DNA from: Siphonodentalium dalli
Lineage: Eukaryota; Mollusca; Scaphopoda; Gadilida; Siphonodentaliidae
DNA: 64,000 nucleotides
Assembly (NCBI GenBank): GCA_032622095.1
Contig: CP136061.1
Span: 42,973,797 to 43,037,796 of the forward strand
Direction of reading: 5' to 3'
Each line of letters begins with the position of its first letter. Position 1 is the stretch's first letter. The translations under genes and the position numbers were made by a program. The notes beneath the pieces were generated by a model. That model did no database searches, had not been told where the DNA came from, and worked only from the letters and a program-made list of their open reading frames with translations. Positions 46,009 to 55,441 of this stretch are shown here, one piece after another.

Positions 46009-46728
46009 AGTAACATAAAAGTATGTTGACACAAATACAAGGGCCTCTTGGGCATATATGTCACTATACTATATACCAATAGAGACCTTTCGCAAAATCC
46101 TAGTAATGTGGACACCATCACGACTTAAATACGATGGTTAATTTGTAAGACGGCATTTACCCCACTTTATTCAGTTACACATTATATTTGACGGAAAAAG
46201 TAATGTGTGTCTCTTTCAGTTCCCATTTCTTATTCGTGTGTTATACACTACACGGATAATGTTAGAGCGCCCCAAGCAGGACCGGTGGCACATCCTTGAA
46301 ACATCTGCACATAAATTGCGCGAGTATATTTCGTCTCACACAAGAAACCCCGTGCGTAAAGATCGATTTTTTTGCCGTCTACTGGCAGAATATTGTATTG
46401 ACGTGAACAAGTCATCACTAGAGACCTTTCGCATCCTCACGTTTACGATTACGAATACGGATAGCTATTCGTAGTCGTAAGTCTATCCGTATGGCCAAAA
46501 AGTCCTTTCGCAAAACGACTACGCGTAAGAGTTTTGACGAACACGTACCATCATTATTTCGTACCACTTTTACAACTCAAAGCGTGTGTTTGGTATACAG
46601 TCCCTTAATACTTCACTTATCGTCTCATTTGCAATAATGCGATAATCATGACCTGTTTATATTGTCAATAATTCGACCAGTCACAACGTACGACCCGGGA
46701 TTCTCGTGATATATTATGGCAATACAGG

Positions 46729-46777
46729 TATAAATGCCAGGTCATATTTGGTGGAAATTCAGTTCGTTGTTATCATG
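46729..46777 (+). promoter_or_regulatory. Core promoter of inner copy 1: TATA box, initiator, ATG
   Basis: TATAAA at 46729, TTCAGTT initiator with A at 46761 (32 bp downstream) and ATG at 46775. Inner copy 2 keeps the same three signals with nearly the same spacing. Confidence 0.55.
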
Positions 46778-47092
46778 GATGACCTGATAGACGTTATGCT
46801 GACGGGGGGAGAGGGGTTCCTAAATTTGGACCTCACATCAACCACGACGCCACCACTTCAAGGCCCTTTCAGTCCGCAATTTCATTTCAATGCGATTTCG
46901 GCAGGAAGACAGTCTTGCCAGATTATGCCATCCCCCACAATTTACGACAGAATCATCCATAATTGTCATCATTATTATGTAATATGTATGTGCAAGGAAG
47001 TGGCTAGAGGGTTTCCGTTGGGGGTGTACACACGACTACGGGCAATAGACCAGGACCCACCGGGACGACCATGGTTGTTCGGCCCGGTGTGA
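46775..47092 (+). pseudogene. Short transposon-encoded coding remnant
   Basis: MDDLIDVMLTGGEGFLNLDL, then Thr/Pro-rich. The related copy at 48940 starts MDDQIDV, hits a stop, and resumes with the same GFLDLDLTPTTTP wording, so selection on this protein start is plausible. The rest of the frame (from about 46910) is not shared with copy 2 and may be foreign. No domain recognised; possibly the N-terminus of a lost transposase. Confidence 0.4.
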
Positions 47093-47104
47093 GATAATTG
47101 TGAA

Positions 47105-47770
47105 AACTAAACAAGAAAATCGCAAAATCCTAGCATCTAGACTGACCTCAAGCTTTCCTAGTGTTGGAAATTTCAAACCTCATACTCTCCCTTAGTTTGG
47201 AAATTTTCAGTCAACGATTTTAACCAAATGTAGTAAAATATTGTTTTCTTAAACTCATTAGCAGTTTTTTATTGGCCACGGGGAGGGACCAGGACATTTT
47301 AAACGTGAACAAGAAAATCGCAAAATCCTGGCATCTAGACTAGCCTCAAGCATTCATAGAGTTGGAAATTTCCAACTGATGACAATTCCATTGACAACTT
47401 TGACCAAATGTAGGACAATATTATTTTCTTAAATTAACTAGAAGTTTTTGACTGGCCACGGGGAGGGACCAGGACACAAGCTTTCCAAGTGTTGGAAATT
47501 TCCAACCTGACATCCCTAAGGTTGGAAAATTTCTAACTGATGGCCATTTCAGTCCAAAAATTTTATCAAAAGAAGGAAAATATGCAAATATTGGTCCAAA
47601 AACAATAAATTCCCCACAATAAGTTGTTTGAAAATCAAACTACAAGAACATATTCAACCTATTGTTGGTGTGAAATTTCCAACTAATGTTGTGTCAGGTA
47701 TGAAATTTCCAACTGTTGAAAATTTTGACCAAAGTTGGAGGGTGAGACACCCCCAACCCCCCCCCTGTCG
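47105..47770. repeat. Tandem repeat of ~180 bp
   Basis: Two good copies (47105, 47285) and a diverged third share GCAAAATCCT, TGGAAATTTC and GGCCACGGGGAGGGACCAGG. A related stretch lies at 24000-24180. Confidence 0.8.
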
Positions 47771-48395
47771 CCACGTCTCTGTGTATGTGTATTGGAAATA
47801 ATATATCCTATCCTATCCTATCCAGGCCTATCACCTCTTTGGGTTTAGGAAATCAGACATAAGATTGCTGTGCTCGCTGATATGCATCACTTCTGATTTG
47901 GTCCTATCAAATCGAAACAAAGTCGACACGGTGATGTCGGTGGGTGTGCCAAATATTCTTTTAGTACCACCAAATCCATGTCAGTCGTGTATTTTTGGCG
48001 ACTGGTTTCATAGTGCACTTCTATATATTACTGCAAAGTGTTGTGTCGCAGCCAGCGATTACTATTCGTTGTGAATAACGATCTTATTTCGCGGGAAGCT
48101 CGAGATTCACGACGACGAGTACAGTGATTGCCAATCTAAACAGCACACCGAGGTCGTAGCTCAAAACAACTGGATGATTTACATGATATACATATACAGT
48201 CTCGAACGGAGTAAAGTGATATATTGCAGAAAATAAATTTCAGGTGGTATTTGAGCTTATTAGAAACCATGAAATCGTAACCGTTATTGCGGATAGTAAA
48301 ATACGACAACGATTAGAAAGTACACAAATGTTGGTGACGTAGTACCCTATCCGTATCCGTAATCGTAAACGTGAGTTTTGCGAAAGGTCTCTACT

Positions 48396-48582
48396 ATAAA
48401 CCTTTCGCAAAATCACGAATACGATTACGGATATGGAAATATCCTGCCAGTATACGGCCAAAATTCGATCTTTACGCACGGGGTTCTTAACTGAGACGAA
48501 ATATACTTCACTCAGTTTAATTATGTGCAGATGTGTCAAGAATGTGCCACCGGTCCTGCTTGGGTACGCTCTATATAACATT
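48396..48582. repeat. Right-arm segment of the outer fold-back element
   Basis: Complement of 46266-46410 (shared CAAGCAGGACCGGTGGCACA on the left). It is stranded between the two inner insertions. Confidence 0.85.
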
Positions 48583-48891
48583 AGAGACCTTTCGCATCCT
48601 CACGTTTACGATTACGAATACGGATAGCTATTCGTAGTCGTAAGTCTATCCGTGTGGCCAAAAAGTCCTTTCGCAAAACGATTACGCGTAAGAGTTTTGA
48701 CGAACACGTACGATCATTATTTCGTACCACTGTTACAACCCAAAGAGTGTGTTTGGTATACAGTCCCTTAATACTTCAATTATCGTCTCATTTGCAACAA
48801 TGCGATAACCATGACATGTTAATATTGTCAATAACTCGACCAGTCACAACGTACGACCCGGGATTTTCGTGATATATTGTGGCAATACAGG

Positions 48892-48942
48892 TATAAATGC
48901 CAGGTCATATATGTTGTGGACATTCAGTTCGTTGTTAGCATG
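48892..48942 (+). promoter_or_regulatory. Core promoter of inner copy 2
   Basis: TATAAA at 48892, TTCAGTT with A at 48926, ATG at 48940. Matches the arrangement at 46729. Confidence 0.5.
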
Positions 48943-49199
48943 GATGACCAGATAGACGTTATATTATGATGATGGGGAAGAGGGGTTCCTGGATTTGGAC
49001 CTCACACCAACCACGACGCCATCGTTCAAGCCCCTTCAAGTCCGCGATTTGATTTCAATGCGATTTCGGCTTCATCTATTTGGGTTTAGGAAATCGGACA
49101 TAAGGTTGGTGAGCTCGCTGGTGTGCATCACTTCTGATTTGTTACTATACCAAATCGAAATAAAGTCGAAGCGATGCATGTGCATCAAGTTGCTTTTTT

Positions 49200-49404
49200 G
49201 TCAGATATTTGACAAACCGGCAAAATTTCGTTGAACAAAATGTTGATAAATAACAGGTTTTGGGCAATTTTATAATATAGTTGACTGTGGTTAGCATTAA
49301 TTTTGAGCAATTACTCGATTCTGATAACAGAAGCGGCATTTAAAAAAATATTGTTGTTGGAATCTGATGATATGGGGACATCTAATCGGATTGAGTACCT
49401 TTAA
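49200..49404. mobile_element. TTAA-target MITE family 1, copy F (right half)
   Basis: GACAAACCGGCAAAATTTCG through GGATTGAGTACCTTTAA; only the right half of the family is present. Confidence 0.75.
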
Positions 49405-49512
49405 ATGCCGCATTGTGCGTGTTTTAAAATAAAAAATAAATGCAAAGAACAAACCTGACAGAGACTGCTGAGCTCTGGTGATGTCGGTGGGTGTGCCAAA
49501 TATTCTTTTAGT

Positions 49513-49957
49513 TACGGTTCAGGAGCAGAAATCACTACTTACCAGTTGAATCGGGATCCAGGGTATAGGTTCAGATAATCAGATTACTCAGACAGAAAGA
49601 GTACTTTATGTAACTTAGAACTCGGTAATGAATTCAATGTAATTTTAAAATGCCCTACATTGCAGACTCTACGAGAGAGATATCAAACCAAACTTCTACC
49701 GAAACCCGAATATTATTAAATTGAATGAACTATTCAATTCGGGAAAGGGGACGAGAACACAAAATCTTTCACTATTCATTAATAGGGTTATGCCATTCGT
49801 TAGGCTCTCCTGTGGTATTCTATAACTGCACACGTTAGGACACCAGCATGGGTTGTTGAATTAAATAATTGTTGAATTTCACTATATATTGTGTATTACA
49901 TGTATCTTGCACATAATAATCACTCAAAACTCCTCATGCATCACACACTATATACTG
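49513..49957 (+). pseudogene. LINE ORF2 C-terminal fragment, third clade
   Basis: An open segment (49588-49719) encodes CNLELGNEFNVILKCPTLQ, the degenerate Cys/His tail of CR1- or Jockey-type ORF2 proteins, and is similar in layout to 51657-51896. A stop follows. Comparison with inner copy 1 shows it is an insertion. Confidence 0.55.
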
Positions 49958-50574
49958 TATTTTTGACGACTGGTTTCATAGTGCACTCCTCTTACTGTAA
50001 AGTTTTGTGTCGCAGCCAGCGATGGCTATCCGTTGTGAATAGCGATCTTATTTCGCGGGAAGCTCGTGATTCACGACGACGAGTACAGTGATTGACAATC
50101 TAAACAGCATATCGAGGTCGTAGCTCAATACAACTGGATGGTTTACATGATATACATATACAGTCTCGAACGGAGTAAAGTGATATATTGCAGAAAATTA
50201 ATTTCAGGTGTTATTTGAGCTTATTAGAAACCATGAAATCGTAGCCGTCATTACGGATAGTAAAATACGAGAACGATTAGAAAGTACACAAAGGTTGGTG
50301 ACGTAGTACCCTATCCGTATCCGTAATCGTAAACGTGAGTTTTGCGAAAGGTCTCTATTATCAGTGTGGTGTATTACACGCGGATAAGAACATGGGACCT
50401 GAAAGCGACACACATTACTTTTGCCATCACATATATGTGTAACTGAATAATGTGTTGCATATGCCGTCTCACCAATTAGACATCGTAGGTAAATTGTGAT
50501 GGTGTCAACCTTACAAGGACAATATATCCTATCCGTAATCGTAATAGTGATTTTTGCGAAAGGTCTCTATTGGT

Positions 50575-50866
50575 CGTGATATTGTGTCGAGTTATATGTA
50601 TAGACCCTGATCATTTGATTGCTGTTGATAGTGGTGGTGGTGGTGGTGGTTGTGTGTGTGTGGGTGTGTGTGTGGGGGAGGTAACTCTACTGTTCATATT
50701 ACAAATAGGGGGGGGGGGTATGGAGCAATAAATTTATTGATATAATTCGATATTTCATTCAGACATCGGAACATCATCGGGGTATATTCGGTGAACCAAC
50801 ATCGTGCGATATCAATTTAAACGGTATAACGTATTTACGAACCAATAGAACATTCAGATACAAAGA
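50575..50866. repeat. GGT/GT microsatellite and G run
   Basis: (GGT)n then (GT)n at about 50630-50680 and a G run near 50707-50716. No gene. Confidence 0.85.
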
Positions 50867-50972
50867 CACATCAAACGTGCTTATAGCCTACACACATCAA
50901 ACGTGCTTATAGCCTACACACATCAAACGTGCTTATAGCCTACACACATCAAACGTGCTTATAGCCTACACA
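50867..50972. repeat. 26-bp tandem repeat, four copies
   Basis: ACATCAAACGTGCTTATAGC plus CTACAC, repeated four times with essentially no changes. Confidence 0.95.
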
Positions 50973-51254
50973 CAGGGTCACGGGACATTGTTTCCACACG
51001 CACTCATAATTGATTCCTGGTAGGCATTTAATGGAACAAATGGTGAACCTAAAGGAACTATTTGGTTCCATGTTCGGGTTCTATACGGGGAACTAAATAG
51101 TTAGAAACAACAAATAATTAGAAACAAATTTGGTCCCATTTGGAACCAGAATGTCTGTTTTGTACCTGATTTGGTACTTCGTTTGGTTCATCTGCTGGGA
51201 CAACCCTTGGAACGAGTTTTGGTTCCCTGTGGAACCAAATGTTCTCTGTGTGTA
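50973..51254. other. Unassigned sequence with TGGTTCC/TGGAACC words
   Basis: GGTTCC-type words recur irregularly at 51050-51240. No gene. Confidence 0.4.
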
Positions 51255-51896
51255 TGGCAGCAAATAGTATCAAAAACTTAGTACAAATTGACGATGAATC
51301 GGACCAGTGTTGAAGAAGTTGATATTTCCTGTTACCTGGGAGTACAATTTTTCCCGAAATGGTCGATTCTGTAAGGCGGTGCAAAGAATCAGTCATGTTG
51401 GAACGAATGCCATGTACGCACTCCTCCATATAATCGGGAAGCTCAACATTCCGTGTGATCTGGCGCTTAGACTGTTTTATACAATGGTTGGGTCAATCTT
51501 GATGTACCGCAGTGAAGTCTGGGGGTTCGAAAATACTGACAGCTTAGAAATAGTCCACCGAAAATTGGTCAAGTATTTATTACGAATGAAAACATCTACA
51601 CCAAATTTCATGGTCTAAGAACAGCTAACCATAGACTCCCAATTGAGACCTCTCGGTGGGAGAAGAACAAAAAGAAAGGAAGGACAACACATAAAGAATC
51701 CCAAATATGTAGACTATGTTTAAACAATGTCGGGGACGAATATCATTTCACTTTAACGTGCGAGGCACTGACCGGCATCCGTTGGAAACACTTACCAAAA
51801 CTCTATCACGAGCAATCGAGTAATGACAAATTCATAGACTTGCTTCAAAGTGAAGACAGAAGCACTCTGAAGCATCTTGCTATATTGATTGATTGA
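51255..51896 (+). pseudogene. LINE ORF2 C-terminal part, third clade
   Basis: First segment: SCYLGVQF in one frame, then (51340-51618) VGTNAMYALLHIIGKL, LFYTMVGSILMYRSEVWGFE and HRKLVKYLLRMKTSTPNFMV, the thumb/connection region of CR1/Jockey-group reverse transcriptases. After a frame break, 51657-51896 is open and encodes CRLCLNNVGDEYHFTLTC, the C-terminal C-x2-C...H-x4-C tail, and ends at TGA. The palm domain is missing. At least two frame breaks. The copy is truncated and dead. Confidence 0.7.
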
Positions 51897-51909
51897 CCAA
51901 ACTAAACGA

Positions 51910-52375
51910 CAAGCCTAGATGATGACAAAGACAGCGACTATGACGGAGATGATGACGATGGTGATGATTATGACGATAATGGTGACAATGACATGCAACC
52001 GCGATAACGATAATGGCAAATGGACGACGATAGCGATGAAACGATAATGACTATGACGATGACGAGGATGATTATGATGTTGTTGACGTCGTTGATGACG
52101 ATGATGGTGACGGTTTCGATGGGGACGACGAGGACGGTGATGGTGATGATGATGCGATAATAACGACGAAGATAATGACTATATACATGCTGATGATGTT
52201 GAAACAATCATGACGAGGACGGCGCTAATGATGATAATGATGATGATGGTTATGATGATGATAACGACGACGATGATGATGCGATGAGGACGACGACAAT
52301 GATGATGATGACGATGATGATGATGATGATGGCGACGAGGAACACGACGAATGACAATTACGGACCACGACCGCC
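51910..52375. repeat. GAT/GAC trinucleotide-rich tract
   Basis: Imperfect (GATGATGAC)n on the plus strand. Ser/Ile/Val-rich frames on the minus strand are artefacts. Confidence 0.9.
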
Positions 52376-53021
52376 AAACGCAACGGCCATACTAACATTG
52401 TGCACATAGCTCTGTATATACGTGTTTCACTTTGTATTCCATACACATTATGAATTAGTGAAATAAAGCAATTCAGTTCACCTTTCCTCCAAAATGGTGC
52501 TAGTTAGACTGCGGAACAACAGAACAGTCTCAATGTTTGTAATTAATGTGATAAAAACGGCTCAGGTATATAAAACTCCCATGCACTGGAAAAATGGGTC
52601 CTAGTTCCAGGACTCACCCCGGTCCTGTGTATGGCAGTTTTCACCAGACACCCCCCCCCCCCCTGATATGCATATTTACTAGCCTTTCCGTTCTTAATTC
52701 GTGGACCTTCAAGACGACTATGAGCAGCAAAGGCTACACCCCATACAGATACGATCTTGGTATGCCGCATCTGAAGAAAAAAATGAAATGTTAGATATAC
52801 ATCCTCTACAAATTATACACCCCCTGGTCAATTAAGTGGTCCTGCTGATGTGCTATGGTGCTGGTGTGTCCTGCTAAATGTTATGATGCTGGTAGGGCAA
52901 ACTGATGCTGTTATGAACAAATTACCGTTATTGATTTTAAGTTTGTCATTTTCGCTGTGCTGGGATGATCTCAACAAATCCAGGAAAAACCATTATGTGT
53001 GTGAAACATTCGCGAAATAGT
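52376..53021. other. Unassigned sequence with a C homopolymer
   Basis: Run of about 14 C near 52650. No gene; the frames here are short and unrelated to known proteins. Confidence 0.4.
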
Positions 53022-53025
53022 TTAA

Positions 53026-53501
53026 CCCTTTCAGTGCCAGGTCCGATTTTTGTATCAACCCATATACCCTGTGCCAATGCATTCTCTTATATATGCGAGT
53101 CGACCATAGGTCGCCTCGCATATATAAGAGAATGCATTGGCCTAACAATTTTTCATCATTTGTTATTATTTTTTACAATTTTTTACAATTTTAATAATTT
53201 TTCTTATATTCTTTAACAGACTTATTTTGTAGGTTTAGTGCCAGGGAATCTTACGTTTTTCATGGGAATCAAAATTATTACTATGAATACTTGGTGATAG
53301 TTTTGAGTTATAACATGCCCCTAAGGTTTTATCCAGTTTGTTTTTAAATTCGCTATAGCATGCTTAAGCATACCCAATAAAAATTCAACCCAAAAAAATC
53401 TAAAAAAAAACAAAACAAAACAAAAAACAAATTTTTTTTTAGGGCCGATTTTACAGACCGTTAATTAGGGCCGATGAGATCGGCCCCTGGCACTGAAAGG
53501 G
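53026..53501. mobile_element. piggyBac-like MITE 2
   Basis: TTAA at 53022-53025 and 53502-53505. Perfect 16-bp terminal repeats CCCTTTCAGTGCCAGG. It differs in terminal sequence from MITE 1 beyond CCCTTT but carries the same 69-bp hairpin at 53073-53141. Non-coding. Confidence 0.85.
53073..53141. repeat. 69-bp near-perfect hairpin, copy 3
   Basis: Identical to copy 1 at 42797, again preceded by CCCTGT. Downstream AT-rich sequence only loosely resembles that of MITE 1. Confidence 0.95.
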
Positions 53502-53505
53502 TTAA

Positions 53506-54594
53506 TACTGGTTGTATTAGTTGTTGGAAATCGACTATGATCAAGATGGCTGTTCATGTTGACACTGTTTTTTTCTGAAATCGGTCGGATTAATTTAACA
53601 CCGCGAAAATGACAACTTTAGAAAAAATAACGGCAATTTTTCGTAACGGCATCAGTTTGCCCTAACAGCATCACAGCAATTCAGCAGGACCACCAGCATA
53701 ATAGCACATTAGGAGGACCACTTGTCCATGGGTATATATGACTGACATCGAAGAAATTGATAATTTGTAAATAATGACTGAGGCTTCACTGTCGTAACTT
53801 CATCGACCTGAAAGCATGGACTTAGTTTATCAAGCTGGACGTTTTTTGCTTTAATTGCAAACAGATGGGAAACCACTCACTCTTATAACAAATCTATTTA
53901 AATTCTATACAATATGTGTTACATTTGATCTTAAACAAAACTGTCGTGAAATTACACATGGCATATATATGTTTCGGTGGAATTTTCCAACATTGAATAT
54001 GAGTGAATATGTGAGTATATTACAGTTAGTAGATGAGATATGTTCTATTTGAGACACACCTCGTAACAGCTACCATCGTGTGGTGAAGGAGAAGATCACT
54101 CGATCTTTTCGACCATCCCGGGCGCTTCGCGCCCACACACTCTCTCAGAAACAGCTACCATATTAAAAATCTGAAAGCAGCTTTAAATCCGTGTGCAACA
54201 TACTTATGTGCTATTCGGGTTTGACACATACACGGTGTATATTAAATTTTAAACTGCTGCCAATTTGTTCTGTGGTATAGCCTTTACGAGCTTTGTGTCA
54301 CCAATAGGACACATCTCATCTAATAACTATAATACAGTTTGTACGTAAATGTTTAATGTGTTCGTCGGCCCATTTTTGTCACCGGAACGCCACAACATCA
54401 AGCAAAAAATAGCTGGACTGTTGTCGGTGCATACCCCCATGTGACATACCGCCTAGGGTGGGCATACCATAAGTACATGTATAAGTCACAGAACCGTGAC
54501 CATTTTCGATCACATCAACGGAGTTTTAAGCTGTCCTTGTATTTATCGAATATCAACACTCAATTCAATGGATATCTGCGGACCCATGGTTGAG
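53506..54594. other. Unassigned sequence with a LINE-type 3' hairpin
   Basis: 54070-54134 carries GTGAAGG, GATC-rich sequence, TTCGACCATCCC and the perfect stem GGGCGC/GCGCCC (54120-54134), the third example of the retroposon end motif. No gene recognised elsewhere. Confidence 0.5.
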
Positions 54595-55165
54595 ACATTC
54601 ATGCGGACAGGCACAATATCAACATTTCTATATAAACAAAGAAGAGAAATAACACTTGAATGAAGAATGCAAACAGAACCAATTCAAACTTCGTTGGGAG
54701 TCCTCATATTGGTGAACAATCATACCGAAATTAATTGCGATCTGATAACACGTGACTGAGAAATTTGTACGGCCAGACCAAAACAACCAACATTTCCAGA
54801 TAAACGAAGGTCAATAACTTTAGAACGGAAAACGTAAACAAGTAAAACAACACCAGTTGACATTTCATTGAAAGCCCTTGTGATTGTGAACAGTCATTCC
54901 AAATTTAATCAAGATCCTATAAGTTCTAACCCATGGCTGAGATAATCAGGCAGATGGACAAAGCTCAACATCTCCAGATAAACAAAGATAAATAACTCTA
55001 GAACGGTAAACCAGAAGAAAGAGATTGAACACTTCTCTGAGTGTCCTCATAGTGGTGAACATCCATACAAAATTTCATTGATATGCGGCAAACTATGGTT
55101 GAGATATCTGCTCGGACGGACACCAAAATCAACATTCCCAGATAAACAAGGAAGAATAAACTCGA
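54595..55165. repeat. Tandem repeat of ~178 bp upstream of the FEN-like gene
   Basis: Three to four diverged copies are marked by ACATTTCCAGATAAAC or CAACATCTCCAGATAAAC (54797, 54968) and variants near 54620 and 55130, with TAGAACGG just after. They lie within 300 bp of the gene's first codons. Confidence 0.75.
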
Positions 55166-55441
55166 TCCGAGATCCTTCGGTAATGGGGGTATAATTACTG
55201 CACTTATCTTTTGAAATCTATGTAATTCCGGTTCGGCTATCTCAGTCGTCTGTTCCAGTTGTTTTTCCGTTGAAAGTAACGGGTTCATTTACCATAGTGT
55301 TAGGTATTGGAGCTCTCTTGGATTTCGTATTGCATATTTCTTGTCTTTATCTTGCTAATCACTTTGTATATTCAATACGAACCTTGGTTATTACGAATTC
55401 CAGCCAGTATTATCTCGGCATATCGTATATTCTGCAGTGTT

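Larger units (their letters stand above)
46420..48392. mobile_element. AGAGACC-ended element, inner copy 1
   Basis: Ends AGAGACCTTTCGCA and its complement, with a 3-bp duplication ACT (46417-46419, 48393-48395). It carries a TATA-type promoter, a short coding start, a ~180-bp tandem repeat (47105-47770) and then sequence shared with inner copy 2. A 3-bp duplication is compatible with several superfamilies (CACTA-like, Chapaev3, Academ, Zator); the class is open. Confidence 0.8.
48583..50356. mobile_element. AGAGACC-ended element, inner copy 2
   Basis: Same ends as copy 1, with 3-bp duplication ATT (48580-48582, 50357-50359). Removing it restores the palindrome of the outer element. It lacks the 180-bp tandem repeat and instead holds a MITE fragment (49200-49404) and a LINE fragment (49513-49957). 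Confidence 0.85.
46075..50574. mobile_element. Outer fold-back element invaded by two related elements
   Basis: Outer ends read ACCAATAGAGACCTTTCGC (46075) and its complement ending at 50574. If the two inner elements (46420-48392, 48583-50356) are removed, the remaining segments form a palindromic element of about 750 bp. The right arm then pairs with the left arm continuously across the second insertion point. The ends resemble those of the inserts, so a related family jumped into its own relative. Confidence 0.8.

Noticed and set aside
50867-50972. 26-bp repeats as a CRISPR array
   Set aside because: Units are directly contiguous with no spacers and the genome is animal; it is a plain minisatellite.
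51968-52446. Ser/His- and Ile/Val-rich minus-strand frames
   Set aside because: Products of the GAT/GAC trinucleotide tract.
55307-55441. Hydrophobic N-terminal extension of the FEN-like protein as a signal anchor
   Set aside because: The stretch precedes the first plausible family residue (MSKARK), and its hydrophobicity is explained by AT-rich 5' sequence; the rest of the protein has no secretory character.
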